Below the pieces are notes generated by a model. It ran no database searches. It was given only the letters and a program-made list of their open reading frames with translations, and was not told the DNA's origin. The translations under genes were made by a program, and so were the position numbers. A DNA stretch of 64,000 bases from contig UGYN01000002.1 in NCBI GenBank assembly GCA_900457075.1, forward strand, positions 3,348,001 to 3,412,000, written 5' to 3'. Shown here one piece after another: positions 26,892 through 34,149 of the stretch. The first letter of the stretch is position 1. Each line of letters begins with the position of its first letter. The stretch is from Serratia quinivorans. GTDB taxonomy: Bacteria > Pseudomonadota > Gammaproteobacteria > Enterobacterales > Enterobacteriaceae.

Positions 26892-27412
26892 ACACGAGCC
26901 AAGAGCAACTGAAGCAGGTTAAACAGCAGATGCGCCAGCAAGGGGAGCCAGCGCCATCGGTGACTAAACCCACCCAACGCACGGCTACCCCGACAAAAAC
27001 AGTACTACGCCCCACCGCCGCAGCAGGACAGGTAAAAAAATCCCAGCATGGTGCTGGTGGTTGGAAATCCCCGCATATTCAGCGAGCGCAGATTTATTAC
27101 CCGCAGGTGTTCAACCGCCGGGAGGTCAAACCGGTTAAGGTTGGGATCAACGACGATATGCAGGCCAATGCTGCCACAAGACAATTACCGCTAACGGCGA
27201 AGCATATTGCGTGGGCGTTGGCGTCACTGACTCAAACACCGTGCTACTTGCGTGCGATTGCCGCCGGAGGCCAGCGGTATGATCTGCACGGTCAGCCATG
27301 CGGCGAGGTTACTCCTGAACAGCAGGAAAACGCGAGGGTGTTGCTGGCAGGCCTGAAATCCACCAGCAAGAAAAAGCGTGCGGCGCAGCAGGCCCAGAGT
27401 GTGGACGAATGA
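26888..27412 (+). CDS. ProQ/FinO-family RNA-binding protein
   Basis: A 174-residue basic protein overlapping the SSB-like gene by 4 bp. The N-terminal 70 residues are disordered. The ProQ/FinO domain follows: YYPQVFNRREVKPVKVGIND, LTAKHIAWALASLTQTPCYL, and AGGQRYDLHGQPCGEVT. FinO-type proteins stabilise antisense RNAs and promote pairing. The element also has a C4-like antisense RNA, which is a plausible but untested partner. Confidence 0.85.
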   Translation: MNTSQEQLKQVKQQMRQQGEPAPSVTKPTQRTATPTKTVLRPTAAAGQVKKSQHGAGGWKSPHIQRAQIYYPQVFNRREVKPVKVGINDDMQANAATRQLPLTAKHIAWALASLTQTPCYLRAIAAGGQRYDLHGQPCGEVTPEQQENARVLLAGLKSTSKKKRAAQQAQSVDE

Positions 27413-27633
27413 CAGCAGAGAAAGCCGAGGCATTAGAATTGGCCGGGTTATGGCGTCGTGCCGCCCGTTGTTGGCTGGATGTGATGGACAGCAGTACCGA
27501 CGATGCTGAACGGGAGCGGCTCGCATTGCGCCGGCAGCATTGCATAGCGATGGCGAACGGCATCACACCAGACCAGCGCCGCTATCAGAACAAACAGCGC
27601 TATCGGGAACAGCAATCCGGGGCTGGATATTAG
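27409..27633 (+). CDS. PerC-like small regulator
   Basis: A 74-residue protein overlapping the previous gene by 4 bp. ELAGLWRRAARCWLDVMDSS followed by ERERLALRRQHCIAMANG matches the PerC-type domain found in phage and pathogenicity-island regulators of enterobacteria. Here it is part of the SSB-ProQ-PerC operon. The target is unknown. Confidence 0.65.
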   Translation: MTAEKAEALELAGLWRRAARCWLDVMDSSTDDAERERLALRRQHCIAMANGITPDQRRYQNKQRYREQQSGAGY

Positions 27634-27652
27634 AGTGACAGGAGAAAACCGT

Positions 27653-28243
27653 ATGTTGATGAGCAAAGCTGCCTATGCCAAGCATCGCGGCGTCAGTCGT
27701 CAGACCGTCTACGATTGGATAGCCAAGGGCGATGTTGTGATGTCCGGTAGCAAAATCGATGTGGAGGCGACAGAAAAGCGATTGCAGGGAGAAGATACAG
27801 TCCCCACTGACAGTAATTCGTTGTCCATGTCTGCATCACAGCTTATTCAGTGGGTTCATGCTAACGATGGCAAATACCCAGCGGCCCGAAATCAGGATGA
27901 GGCGAGGCGGCTGGTTGAAATTGCGGTCAACCTGATCTCTTATGACATTGAATTTTTATCTGATGGCGACGACGGTGACTACGAGGATGCCGTAAGGATT
28001 TATTTTGATGGTGACGACGTTGAACACATTTTCCGGGGATTTCACCAACTGGAAAACGCGATGAGGTTCATCGGAGACTATTTTTATGCTGAGTGCCTTA
28101 CCGCTGATTTGCGTGGTCTTGGCGACAATGAAAACATAGATCCCGATGGTGACATAGTGACGATGGAAAGGCTGATAGCACTATGTACCCCGCTGGAAAC
28201 GGAAGAGGCCCGCATTAAGCGCTTTCATGGGGAAAGCGAATAA
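27653..28243 (+). CDS. HTH-domain hypothetical protein
   Basis: A 196-residue acidic protein. Residues 1-50 (MSKAAYAKHRGVSRQTVYDW, then KIDVEATEKRL) form a winged-helix HTH like that of Nu1-type small terminase subunits and AlpA-like regulators. The remaining 145 residues are rich in Asp/Glu and unrecognised. ATG 27653 follows ACAGGAG. It could be a DNA-packaging relic or a regulator. No large terminase is present, so regulator is more likely. Confidence 0.5.
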   Translation: MLMSKAAYAKHRGVSRQTVYDWIAKGDVVMSGSKIDVEATEKRLQGEDTVPTDSNSLSMSASQLIQWVHANDGKYPAARNQDEARRLVEIAVNLISYDIEFLSDGDDGDYEDAVRIYFDGDDVEHIFRGFHQLENAMRFIGDYFYAECLTADLRGLGDNENIDPDGDIVTMERLIALCTPLETEEARIKRFHGESE

Positions 28244-28290
28244 GGCAATAAATACATGCAGGGATACCAGAGAATGCCAGGGTATTACGG

Positions 28291-28770
28291 GGAAAGTGTA
28301 AGTGCCCCGGAAATACGAAACGGAACAGGTTTACACTTTTACGACGCACCGCGAAAGTGTAAACCACGCTACAACCCTTTCTGTAGCTATGTTTGATGCT
28401 TTCCTTTCGTGATTTTTCCGGGATTCGATGTACCGGAATGTACCGCTCAATTCGCGAATTTTCCGGAAAAGTGTCAAGTTGCCCCACGAATTCGGGGTTC
28501 GATGTATAGATTTATACAGGTCAACTACCGGATTCCCCCGCCTTATTCGTGAAAGTGTCAACCTCGTGTACAGAGCGGATAAGGTTTTCTGTGAAAAACG
28601 AAACCGATCCGCGAAAGTGTCAATCAGCCTGAAAGCCGCGCGACGGTTGGGATTAAGGAAATTCACCCGCGTTGGGATGTATAGAAAACCCAACATTCGT
28701 TCCCTAGTTTACGCAAAAGTGTCAACCCGCCGGATCCAAAATGATCCGGATTTTGCGCAAAAAGTGTCAA
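28291..28770. repeat. Non-coding region with repeated AAAGTGT(C)AA motifs
   Basis: Within the 760-bp gap 28244-29003, the motif RAAAGTGTCAA or AAAGTGTAA occurs eight times: 28293, reverse at 28331, 28353, 28467, 28551, 28613, 28715 and 28760. Two copies form a perfect 12-bp inverted repeat GGTTTACACTTT / AAAGTGTAAACC at 28328-28339 and 28354-28365. CCGGATC / GATCCGG at 28730-28749 is a further hairpin. No convincing gene is seen. It may be a second origin-type or incompatibility-type region, or an array of regulator sites. Confidence 0.65.
28429..28445 (+). repeat. 17-bp direct repeat, copy 1
   Basis: TGTACCGGAATGTACCG (itself TGTACCG twice with a 10-bp period) recurs exactly at 32722-32738, so the two copies flank the T6SS cargo and the excisionase gene. 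Confidence 0.7.
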
Positions 28771-29003
28771 TCCCACCTCACGATGTATAACGGCGAACGG
28801 AAATTGCCAATTCTCACAGCCGTGTAGCGATTCCACTGGCGGCGTACTCCGACAGGAAGCGAATACGGCATAACGTTGAGTCAGGCAACGGGGTAATGGC
28901 GAGTGTGGTCCAACAACACAAAGTCACAATTTTTATGTGGATAATTAATGCTCATATTTTTATGCTAGCGATTCATATTGCGTTTAAATTAAGGGTAATC
29001 AGT

Positions 29004-29513
29004 ATGCTAAATACCATTAATACCCCAAACTCCCCCCCTTTTTACACCAACGAACTGACCCCGGATGTTCTGGCCTGCCAAGATAAATCGCCTTTCAGTG
29101 CTGAGGAATTGGCAACCATGGGTGCGGAAGCCCGTAATCTTGTCGAAGAGCAGCAACGTTTTTGCCGTGAGCACCCCGTTACCGCCATTTTCCGCATTGC
29201 GGTGGACGGCAGTATGACCCGTGACGGTGGCATCGTCCGGGCAACGGATACCGGACATAAAATTGAGCTTTCGGCAGGTTGCCGGGCGAACGTGGCTTTG
29301 GCCGGAGATATCGTGGTGTACCCGGACGGTCGGATGGCGAAGATAGTGACCAGTGCCGGAAAGGCTGAGGCGATTAACGGCACGGGCGTGGCGCTGGTCG
29401 GCAGCGTACTTGATAACGGCGATGAAATCATCAATACGCCGCAGGGCAGCGCGTGGCTGGTGCGCCGTGAAGGCATGCTGGTGGCGGATGATTTTCTGGC
29501 AAAGGGAGTTTGA
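29004..29513 (+). CDS. PAAR-like T6SS-associated protein
   Basis: A 169-residue soluble protein. The C-terminal 110 residues are beta-rich (GGIVRATDTGHKIELSAG, VALAGDIVVYPDGRMAKIV, ALVGSVLDNGDEIINTPQ), with the GD..VYPDG...I and VGS..DNGD pattern seen in short proteins encoded before PAAR-linked T6SS effectors. ATG 29004 has AAGGG upstream. It ends 4 bp before the effector gene, so the two are co-expressed. It may be a spike tip, adaptor or loading factor. Family assignment is moderate. Confidence 0.55.
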   Translation: MLNTINTPNSPPFYTNELTPDVLACQDKSPFSAEELATMGAEARNLVEEQQRFCREHPVTAIFRIAVDGSMTRDGGIVRATDTGHKIELSAGCRANVALAGDIVVYPDGRMAKIVTSAGKAEAINGTGVALVGSVLDNGDEIINTPQGSAWLVRREGMLVADDFLAKGV

Positions 29514-29517
29514 CCGG

Positions 29518-31383
29518 ATGTCGATCAACAGAGGCAGCATCTGCCACGATAAAAATCTCGGGCTTAATGGCGACAAAACCACCACTGGCGCGACCTGTTA
29601 TGCCAGCATCACCGGTTGGTCAGTGGACGGTGTTTTGCTGTTGTATGTCGGGGATAAAACGTCCCCCTGTCCCAAATGCGGGAAAATCGGGGAAATTATC
29701 ACCGGCGACAGCAGGCACACGAACGGCAGGCATATTGCGGCGGTGGACGGGTCGATTATCCGCTGTGGCTGCCCTTCCGGTACCAATGTGCTGATTGCGC
29801 CCGGCACCATTCCGCAGCTTTCAGCGGCAAGAGCCCGTATGGCACCGGTGGCAGCCCCGAAACCGGAGCCGGAACAGCACGCGCAGGCGGCGAAGAAAAA
29901 GAAACGCGAAATTACGTTGACCATCGGGGTGTTCTTCGACGGCACCGGTAACAATGCTGATAATACTGCAGCCAGTCTTAATGCCTGTTCCGGGGAACAT
30001 TTTGGGATGGATAATGCCGATGCTCAGTCTGCTTATTTCCAGTGTGTTCAGTTAAAGCGTGGCTACAGTGGCACCGCAGCGGGAAGCCATCTTGGCTATT
30101 ACACTAATGTGCACTGGCTCCATACGCTGTATAACCAAAAACTCACCACTGATACGGGGTACGGACAAGGTGCCATTTATATCGATGGGATCGGCACGGA
30201 GAGTGGCAAAGGTGATAGTAGTTACGGGATGGGTACTGGCAGAGGCAATACCGGTGTAGTAAGCAAAACCGACAAGGCGGTCACGACGCTGGTTGCCAGC
30301 ATTCGAGATTATCTGGGCAAGCACTCCGACACCGGCTCTTGCATCATCAAAGAATTGCAGTTTGATATTTTCGGCTTTAGTCGAGGAGCGGCGGCAGCAC
30401 GGCATTTTGCTAACCGGGTGTTCGGTCAGGACAGCGCTATTATTGCGGCCATAAAGGCTGGGTTGGGTGAGGTTGAATTCTCAGGTACCCCCGGCGGTAA
30501 AACCCGTTTTCTGGGGATATTTGATACGGTGGCCGCTATCGGTACCCCGGCTAACGGCCTCAATCCACACAGTGCCGATACCGGTGAGGTGAATATTGTG
30601 CTTCGTCCGGGTGTGGCGGAGAAGGTTTTCCACATCACCGCACAGCATGAATGCCGCTTTAACTTCGCGTTGAACAGCGTCAAACCGGCGTGGCCGGAAC
30701 TGGCCTTACCCGGAGTGCACTCAGACATTGGCGGCGGCTACAATCCCGACGAGCACGAAGCCTATTTTCTTACCCGTCCGCAGTTTGAGACCGTCCCCCT
30801 TTCGACTTCTGATACCCGAACCCGGATTTATCAGCAGACCGGCGAACAGCTTAGTGTGATGGATACCTATCCGGCAATTGCTCCGGTGTTGCAAGCTGTA
30901 GAGATTGAAATCAACGCCTGGCATGACGACAGAATGCCCGCCGATCGCTATGGCACACCGCAAAAACGCAGCGGCGCGGCGCTGATTATCGACCGACCCA
31001 CGCGTAATGATTGGTCAAAGGTGGTGCTACGGGTGATGCTTGATGCGGCACAGGATGCGGGGGCAGTGTTCGATCCTATATTACCCAAAGACGATAAACT
31101 ATCATTACCACCAGAACTGAATAGCCTGTGTGAAAAAGCTATCGTTATGGGGCGTGCCGCTCGCAGCGGCCAATCGGCCATTGGTTTTACCACGCCGGAA
31201 ATATACGGGCTTGCGGAAAAATATCTCCACTGCTCAGCCAACTGGAACAGCGTGATAAGCGACGGACAGGGGATGGTTACGGGGGCTGTCAAGCCAGCGA
31301 AACTGGTCACTTTCACCAATCGCCCAGACGAACGCTGGCAGCGGACGGTCTACGATATGGACGGGAATAAAACATGGAAATAA
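29518..31383 (+). CDS. PAAR-domain T6SS phospholipase effector, Tle1-type (DUF2235)
   Basis: A 621-residue protein. The N-terminal PAAR domain (1-100) has GDKTTTGATC, a Cys pair in SPCPKCGKIGEI and CGCPSGTNVLI, a set able to bind zinc at the spike tip. After a charged linker (about 115-140, EQHAQAAKKKKRE), the DUF2235 alpha/beta hydrolase domain begins with TIGVFFDGTGNN. It has the nucleophile elbow GFSRGAAAARH (Ser288), IFDTVAAIG and PGVHSDIGGGY, which carry the other Tle1 catalytic-site residues. Such enzymes are phospholipases injected into rival cells by the type VI system. No T6SS apparatus genes lie in this window, so delivery would need a host system elsewhere. Confidence 0.88.
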   Translation: MSINRGSICHDKNLGLNGDKTTTGATCYASITGWSVDGVLLLYVGDKTSPCPKCGKIGEIITGDSRHTNGRHIAAVDGSIIRCGCPSGTNVLIAPGTIPQLSAARARMAPVAAPKPEPEQHAQAAKKKKREITLTIGVFFDGTGNNADNTAASLNACSGEHFGMDNADAQSAYFQCVQLKRGYSGTAAGSHLGYYTNVHWLHTLYNQKLTTDTGYGQGAIYIDGIGTESGKGDSSYGMGTGRGNTGVVSKTDKAVTTLVASIRDYLGKHSDTGSCIIKELQFDIFGFSRGAAAARHFANRVFGQDSAIIAAIKAGLGEVEFSGTPGGKTRFLGIFDTVAAIGTPANGLNPHSADTGEVNIVLRPGVAEKVFHITAQHECRFNFALNSVKPAWPELALPGVHSDIGGGYNPDEHEAYFLTRPQFETVPLSTSDTRTRIYQQTGEQLSVMDTYPAIAPVLQAVEIEINAWHDDRMPADRYGTPQKRSGAALIIDRPTRNDWSKVVLRVMLDAAQDAGAVFDPILPKDDKLSLPPELNSLCEKAIVMGRAARSGQSAIGFTTPEIYGLAEKYLHCSANWNSVISDGQGMVTGAVKPAKLVTFTNRPDERWQRTVYDMDGNKTWK

Positions 31384-32039
31384 TGCGTCTGGCCGGACTG
31401 CTTTCGGTACTGACGTTGACGGCCTGCCAAGGGGCAGGCCAACCTAACGCTACCGCAGCCAAAAGCGATGTACCAACAGAGTGGAAATTTAATTTTTTCA
31501 CGCCTAAGGCGCTGCCTGCGCTGGTAACGTTCGCCGTTATTCTTGATGTGGATGGTACAGACTATCGATTTAATACGCTGAACAGTACTCCCGATATGGA
31601 TAAGGTTATCGGTGAGTGGAACAACGACTCGCGAGCGCCCAGCGGGTACTGGAATAAAATAAAATCCCCCCCCAGACATCTTTTTTTCTGCTGGGATTCC
31701 ATCATTGACAAAAAGGTGTATGAAACCCGGCTTACTTTTGCTCAATCTGACACTGAGAAAATGCGGCAGCCCAGCGTGCATAAGGATTATCAGGGGGATC
31801 CCACGTATTACGACAACATACAAGTTGGGCTGGCTCCGGAAGGTAAGGTTGCCGTCTGGCTAGTCGGCATAGGGGCTGAGCCTAATTATCGTGTGACACC
31901 GTCAGTCGTAACAACGGTCTCTGGGGATAAATTAGAGCTTTGTAAAGGGGTAACCCGGTTTTCTAACGGTTATGAATATGACAAAGACATAAAGGATTTT
32001 ATCAAAGGGAAAAAGTACCCCTATGGTAACTGGAATTAA
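31374..32039 (+). CDS. DUF2931-type lipoprotein, probable immunity to the Tle1 lipase
   Basis: A 221-residue lipoprotein precursor. The signal ends in the lipobox LTAC with lipidated Cys18, and the next residue (Gln) predicts outer-membrane sorting, facing the periplasm. The mature part (EWKFNFFTPKALPALVTFAV, GYWNKIKSPP, LCKGVTRFSNGYEYDKD) fits DUF2931. Its start overlaps the effector stop by 10 bp; ATG 31383 is an alternative. Periplasmic Tli lipoproteins next to Tle genes neutralise the cognate lipase, so the pair is an effector-immunity cassette. Confidence 0.8.
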   Translation: MEIMRLAGLLSVLTLTACQGAGQPNATAAKSDVPTEWKFNFFTPKALPALVTFAVILDVDGTDYRFNTLNSTPDMDKVIGEWNNDSRAPSGYWNKIKSPPRHLFFCWDSIIDKKVYETRLTFAQSDTEKMRQPSVHKDYQGDPTYYDNIQVGLAPEGKVAVWLVGIGAEPNYRVTPSVVTTVSGDKLELCKGVTRFSNGYEYDKDIKDFIKGKKYPYGNWN

Positions 32040-32403
32040 ATAGACTGGGTCGGTGTTATACACTCGAGCAGAAGCTGAGTAGTGCAGATCAGTCTACAGG
32101 CGGCTATTAACATTCGAGCCCACACCAACCATCATCAGCCGGGTAAAGTCCCTATTCTGGCTGGTGGTGTGACGTGCTGGTAGGACTGGATAGGTGTTGC
32201 CTGTACTCGATGCAAGTAATCGAGTTTGATCTGCTGGCGTTGGAGCTGATGATCCACCAGCGGGGGAAGCGGTTAACCGTGACCGGCGCGGCGGGTTATC
32301 ACAACGGCTATCAGATCACTGCGCGTGAGATGGTTGGCAGACCACAGGTCGGAGAATAAAACGAATTACCTACCCTACAAACATATCCAACCATGGAGGA
32401 AAC
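32040..32403 (+). other. Inter-gene stretch after the immunity gene, with a possible gene remnant
   Basis: 364 bp. The only coding-like part is 32210-32359, a 49-residue frame (FDLLALELMIHQRGKRLTV, then AGYHNGYQITAREMVG) that looks protein-like in composition but has no clear ribosome site. It may be the tail of a lost gene. The rest holds nothing I can name. Confidence 0.3.
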
Positions 32404-32667
32404 ATGGCACCTAAAAAATTGACGTTGAAGGAATGGAACAGCCGCTTGCCTCGTCCACGAAGTGAGGAAACCGTTCGCCGCTGGGTACGCGCTGGAAAAA
32501 TTTACCCCGCCCCGGTGCTTGATGGCCGTGAATACCTTTTTGATGAAAATGCAGTACGGATCGACCCGCAAAATCCACGAGTCTCGTTGCTATCAAGAAT
32601 CCGTAGTGACCAAGGAAAAACCCTACTCAATACCAGCCTACCTAGCAAAGGTGTTCGTAAGAAGTAG
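32404..32667 (+). CDS. xis: Excisionase (Xis), winged-helix type
   Basis: An 87-residue protein: LTLKEWNSRLPRPRSEETVRRW and AGKIYPAPVLDGREYLFDEN match phage-type excisionases of the MerR-like winged-helix fold. A strong GGAGG precedes ATG 32404. It lies about 13 kb from int in the integrated form but only about 225 bp from attR. After excision the order would be xis-attP-int in one direction. Confidence 0.85.
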   Translation: MAPKKLTLKEWNSRLPRPRSEETVRRWVRAGKIYPAPVLDGREYLFDENAVRIDPQNPRVSLLSRIRSDQGKTLLNTSLPSKGVRKK

Positions 32668-32721
32668 CTATCAAGATATTTTCGATATCTACCGAAATCC
32701 CTCGGCTAATGCGCAACACCC

Positions 32722-32738
32722 TGTACCGGAATGTACCG
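32722..32738 (+). repeat. 17-bp direct repeat, copy 2
   Basis: Exact second copy of TGTACCGGAATGTACCG, 4,293 bp from the copy at 28429, between xis and attR. Confidence 0.7.
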
Positions 32739-32890
32739 GGTAATCATGACGTTTTAAGGCGGGAGAAAATGGTTAAAAATCACCCGAAATCATGGCAAGC
32801 AAAAACTAATGTGTATAGGAGTGTGTGTAGTTTTGTTTTTATAAAGTCATTGATTGGCTTGTTTGCTGGCTTTGTGTGGTTCCGTTCTAC

Positions 32891-32908
32891 TCCCTTCACC
32901 GCTCCAAA
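32891..32908 (+). repeat. attR: imperfect copy of the tRNA-Gly 3' end
   Basis: TCCCTTCACCGCTCCAAA matches attL over 18 bases with one C missing from the CCC run. It is 11 bp from the stop of the next backbone gene, a sharp boundary. No better copy of the tRNA end was found between int and this point. Confidence 0.7.
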
Positions 32909-32919
32909 ACTTCCTGTCA

Positions 32920-34149
32920 CTACCTTCCGCTGGCAAGTATCTCAAACAAAGTATCGATTTCTTGCAGAGTATTGTAATGCATCATCCCAATGCGCAGCAC
33001 GCCGCCGCTGTCCTGCAGGTTCAACCGTCGAATTAACCCCAGTGCATAGAAGTGTCCGCTGCCGACGCAGATATTGTGTTGGCCTAACCTGCGGGCAACC
33101 TGTTCAGGCGAATGCCGCTTAAAGGTCAATGCAAACGTGGGCGTCCGGCGTTGGGGATCCGCCAGGGGTGAACCGTAGAGTTGTACATCATCGATTTGCG
33201 ATAAGCGTTGCAAAAAGTACCTGCACAGATTCTCTTCATGACGGTGATAGTCGGCAAAACTTTCCTGTAAACGCTGCCTTAAAGGAGCGCCTGCTGTACC
33301 CCATTGCGCCAGGTAGTCAATCGCCGCCGTTACACCGGCCAGCCCTTCGAAACTTTGGGTGCCGGTCTCAAAACGGCCTGGGCCGATGTCGGTGGCCGGC
33401 TCGACTTTATAGGGCTGCAGCCGTTGCAGCCATTGCGGCGCGATATAGGCCATGCCGATATGCGGGCCAAAGAATTTATAGGCGGAACACACCAGAAAGT
33501 CGCAACCCAGCGCCTGCACATCGATCAGGTTATGCGGAGCATAATGCACCGCGTCGACATAAACCTGCGCGCCGACCCGGTGGGCGGCTTCGGTGATGGC
33601 TTTAATATCGACGATGCTGCCCGTAACATTAGACGCATAGCTGACTGCGACCAGGCGAGTTTTGGCGGTAATCTTTTCGCACAGCCGGGCGGTATCCAAA
33701 GAACAATCCGCTTGTTGCAGGGGGATTTGATGCACGGTGACTTGCTTGTCATTTGCCGCCTGCTGCCAGCTGGAGACATTGGCGTAGTGATCCAGCTCGG
33801 TAACGATGATTTCGTCCCCGGCTTGCCAACTACGGCTAATGATGCGGCTGAGGTGGAACGTCAGCGAGGTCATGTTCATGCCAAAAACGATATTATCGGG
33901 CGAGGGTGCATTCAAGAAGGCGCGCACCGATTCCCTTGCATGATCCATCACCTCGGTTGTTTTATGGCTGGAAAAATAATGTCCGCCCAGATTGGCGTTA
34001 TATTTCCCCAGGTAGTGGGTCATTTTCTCCAGCACCCCTTGCGAAACCTGAGAACCGCCAGGCCCATCGAAAAAGATAACGGGTTTGTCATCATGGCGTT
34101 GGGTCAGCGCACTAAACTGAGCCCGGGCGAGTTCGGGAGTAAATGTCAT
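32920..34149 (-). CDS. Cysteine desulfurase-like PLP enzyme (aminotransferase class V)
   Basis: A 409-residue fold-type I PLP protein. Markers: FFDGPGGSQVSQGVLEKM at the start, ITELDHYANVSSW-type active-site loop (TELDHYANVSSWQ), VDAVHYAPHNLIDV, and the Schiff-base Lys in CSAYKFFGPHIG. It resembles the cysteine desulfurase-like (SufS/CsdA-related) subfamily rather than IscS. Overlap of 4 bp with the upstream dioxygenase gene indicates a two-gene operon. Its substrate is not evident; processing a hydroxylated amino acid is one possibility. Confidence 0.8.
   Translation of the reverse strand: MTFTPELARAQFSALTQRHDDKPVIFFDGPGGSQVSQGVLEKMTHYLGKYNANLGGHYFSSHKTTEVMDHARESVRAFLNAPSPDNIVFGMNMTSLTFHLSRIISRSWQAGDEIIVTELDHYANVSSWQQAANDKQVTVHQIPLQQADCSLDTARLCEKITAKTRLVAVSYASNVTGSIVDIKAITEAAHRVGAQVYVDAVHYAPHNLIDVQALGCDFLVCSAYKFFGPHIGMAYIAPQWLQRLQPYKVEPATDIGPGRFETGTQSFEGLAGVTAAIDYLAQWGTAGAPLRQRLQESFADYHRHEENLCRYFLQRLSQIDDVQLYGSPLADPQRRTPTFALTFKRHSPEQVARRLGQHNICVGSGHFYALGLIRRLNLQDSGGVLRIGMMHYNTLQEIDTLFEILASGR

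Larger units (their letters stand above)
18956..32908. mobile_element. Integrated genetic element in tRNA-Gly(CCC) with replication module and T6SS effector cargo
   Basis: About 13.95 kb bounded by the tRNA 3' end (attL) and an imperfect copy of it (attR). Contents in order: P4-type integrase; regulators (AlpA-like, AntA/AntB, RHH/YlcI-like, C4-like RNA with Icd-like ORF); DUF927 helicase/primase with an iteron-like array; SSB-like, ProQ/FinO-like, PerC-like and HTH proteins; a repeat-rich non-coding stretch; PAAR-like protein, PAAR-Tle1 lipase and DUF2931 lipoprotein; excisionase. No capsid, portal, terminase large subunit, lysis, relaxase or mating genes were recognised, so it resembles a P4-like satellite or a stripped integrative replicon. 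How it moves is not evident. Confidence 0.85.

Noticed and set aside
27653..28243. Small terminase subunit (Nu1-like)
   Set aside because: Only the HTH is similar; the rest is unrelated and there is no large terminase or any packaging gene in the element.
28331..28790. Overlapping open frames of about 120 codons on both strands in the repeat-rich region
   Set aside because: No ribosome site, no family resemblance, and composition dictated by the AAAGTGT repeats. Treated as non-coding.
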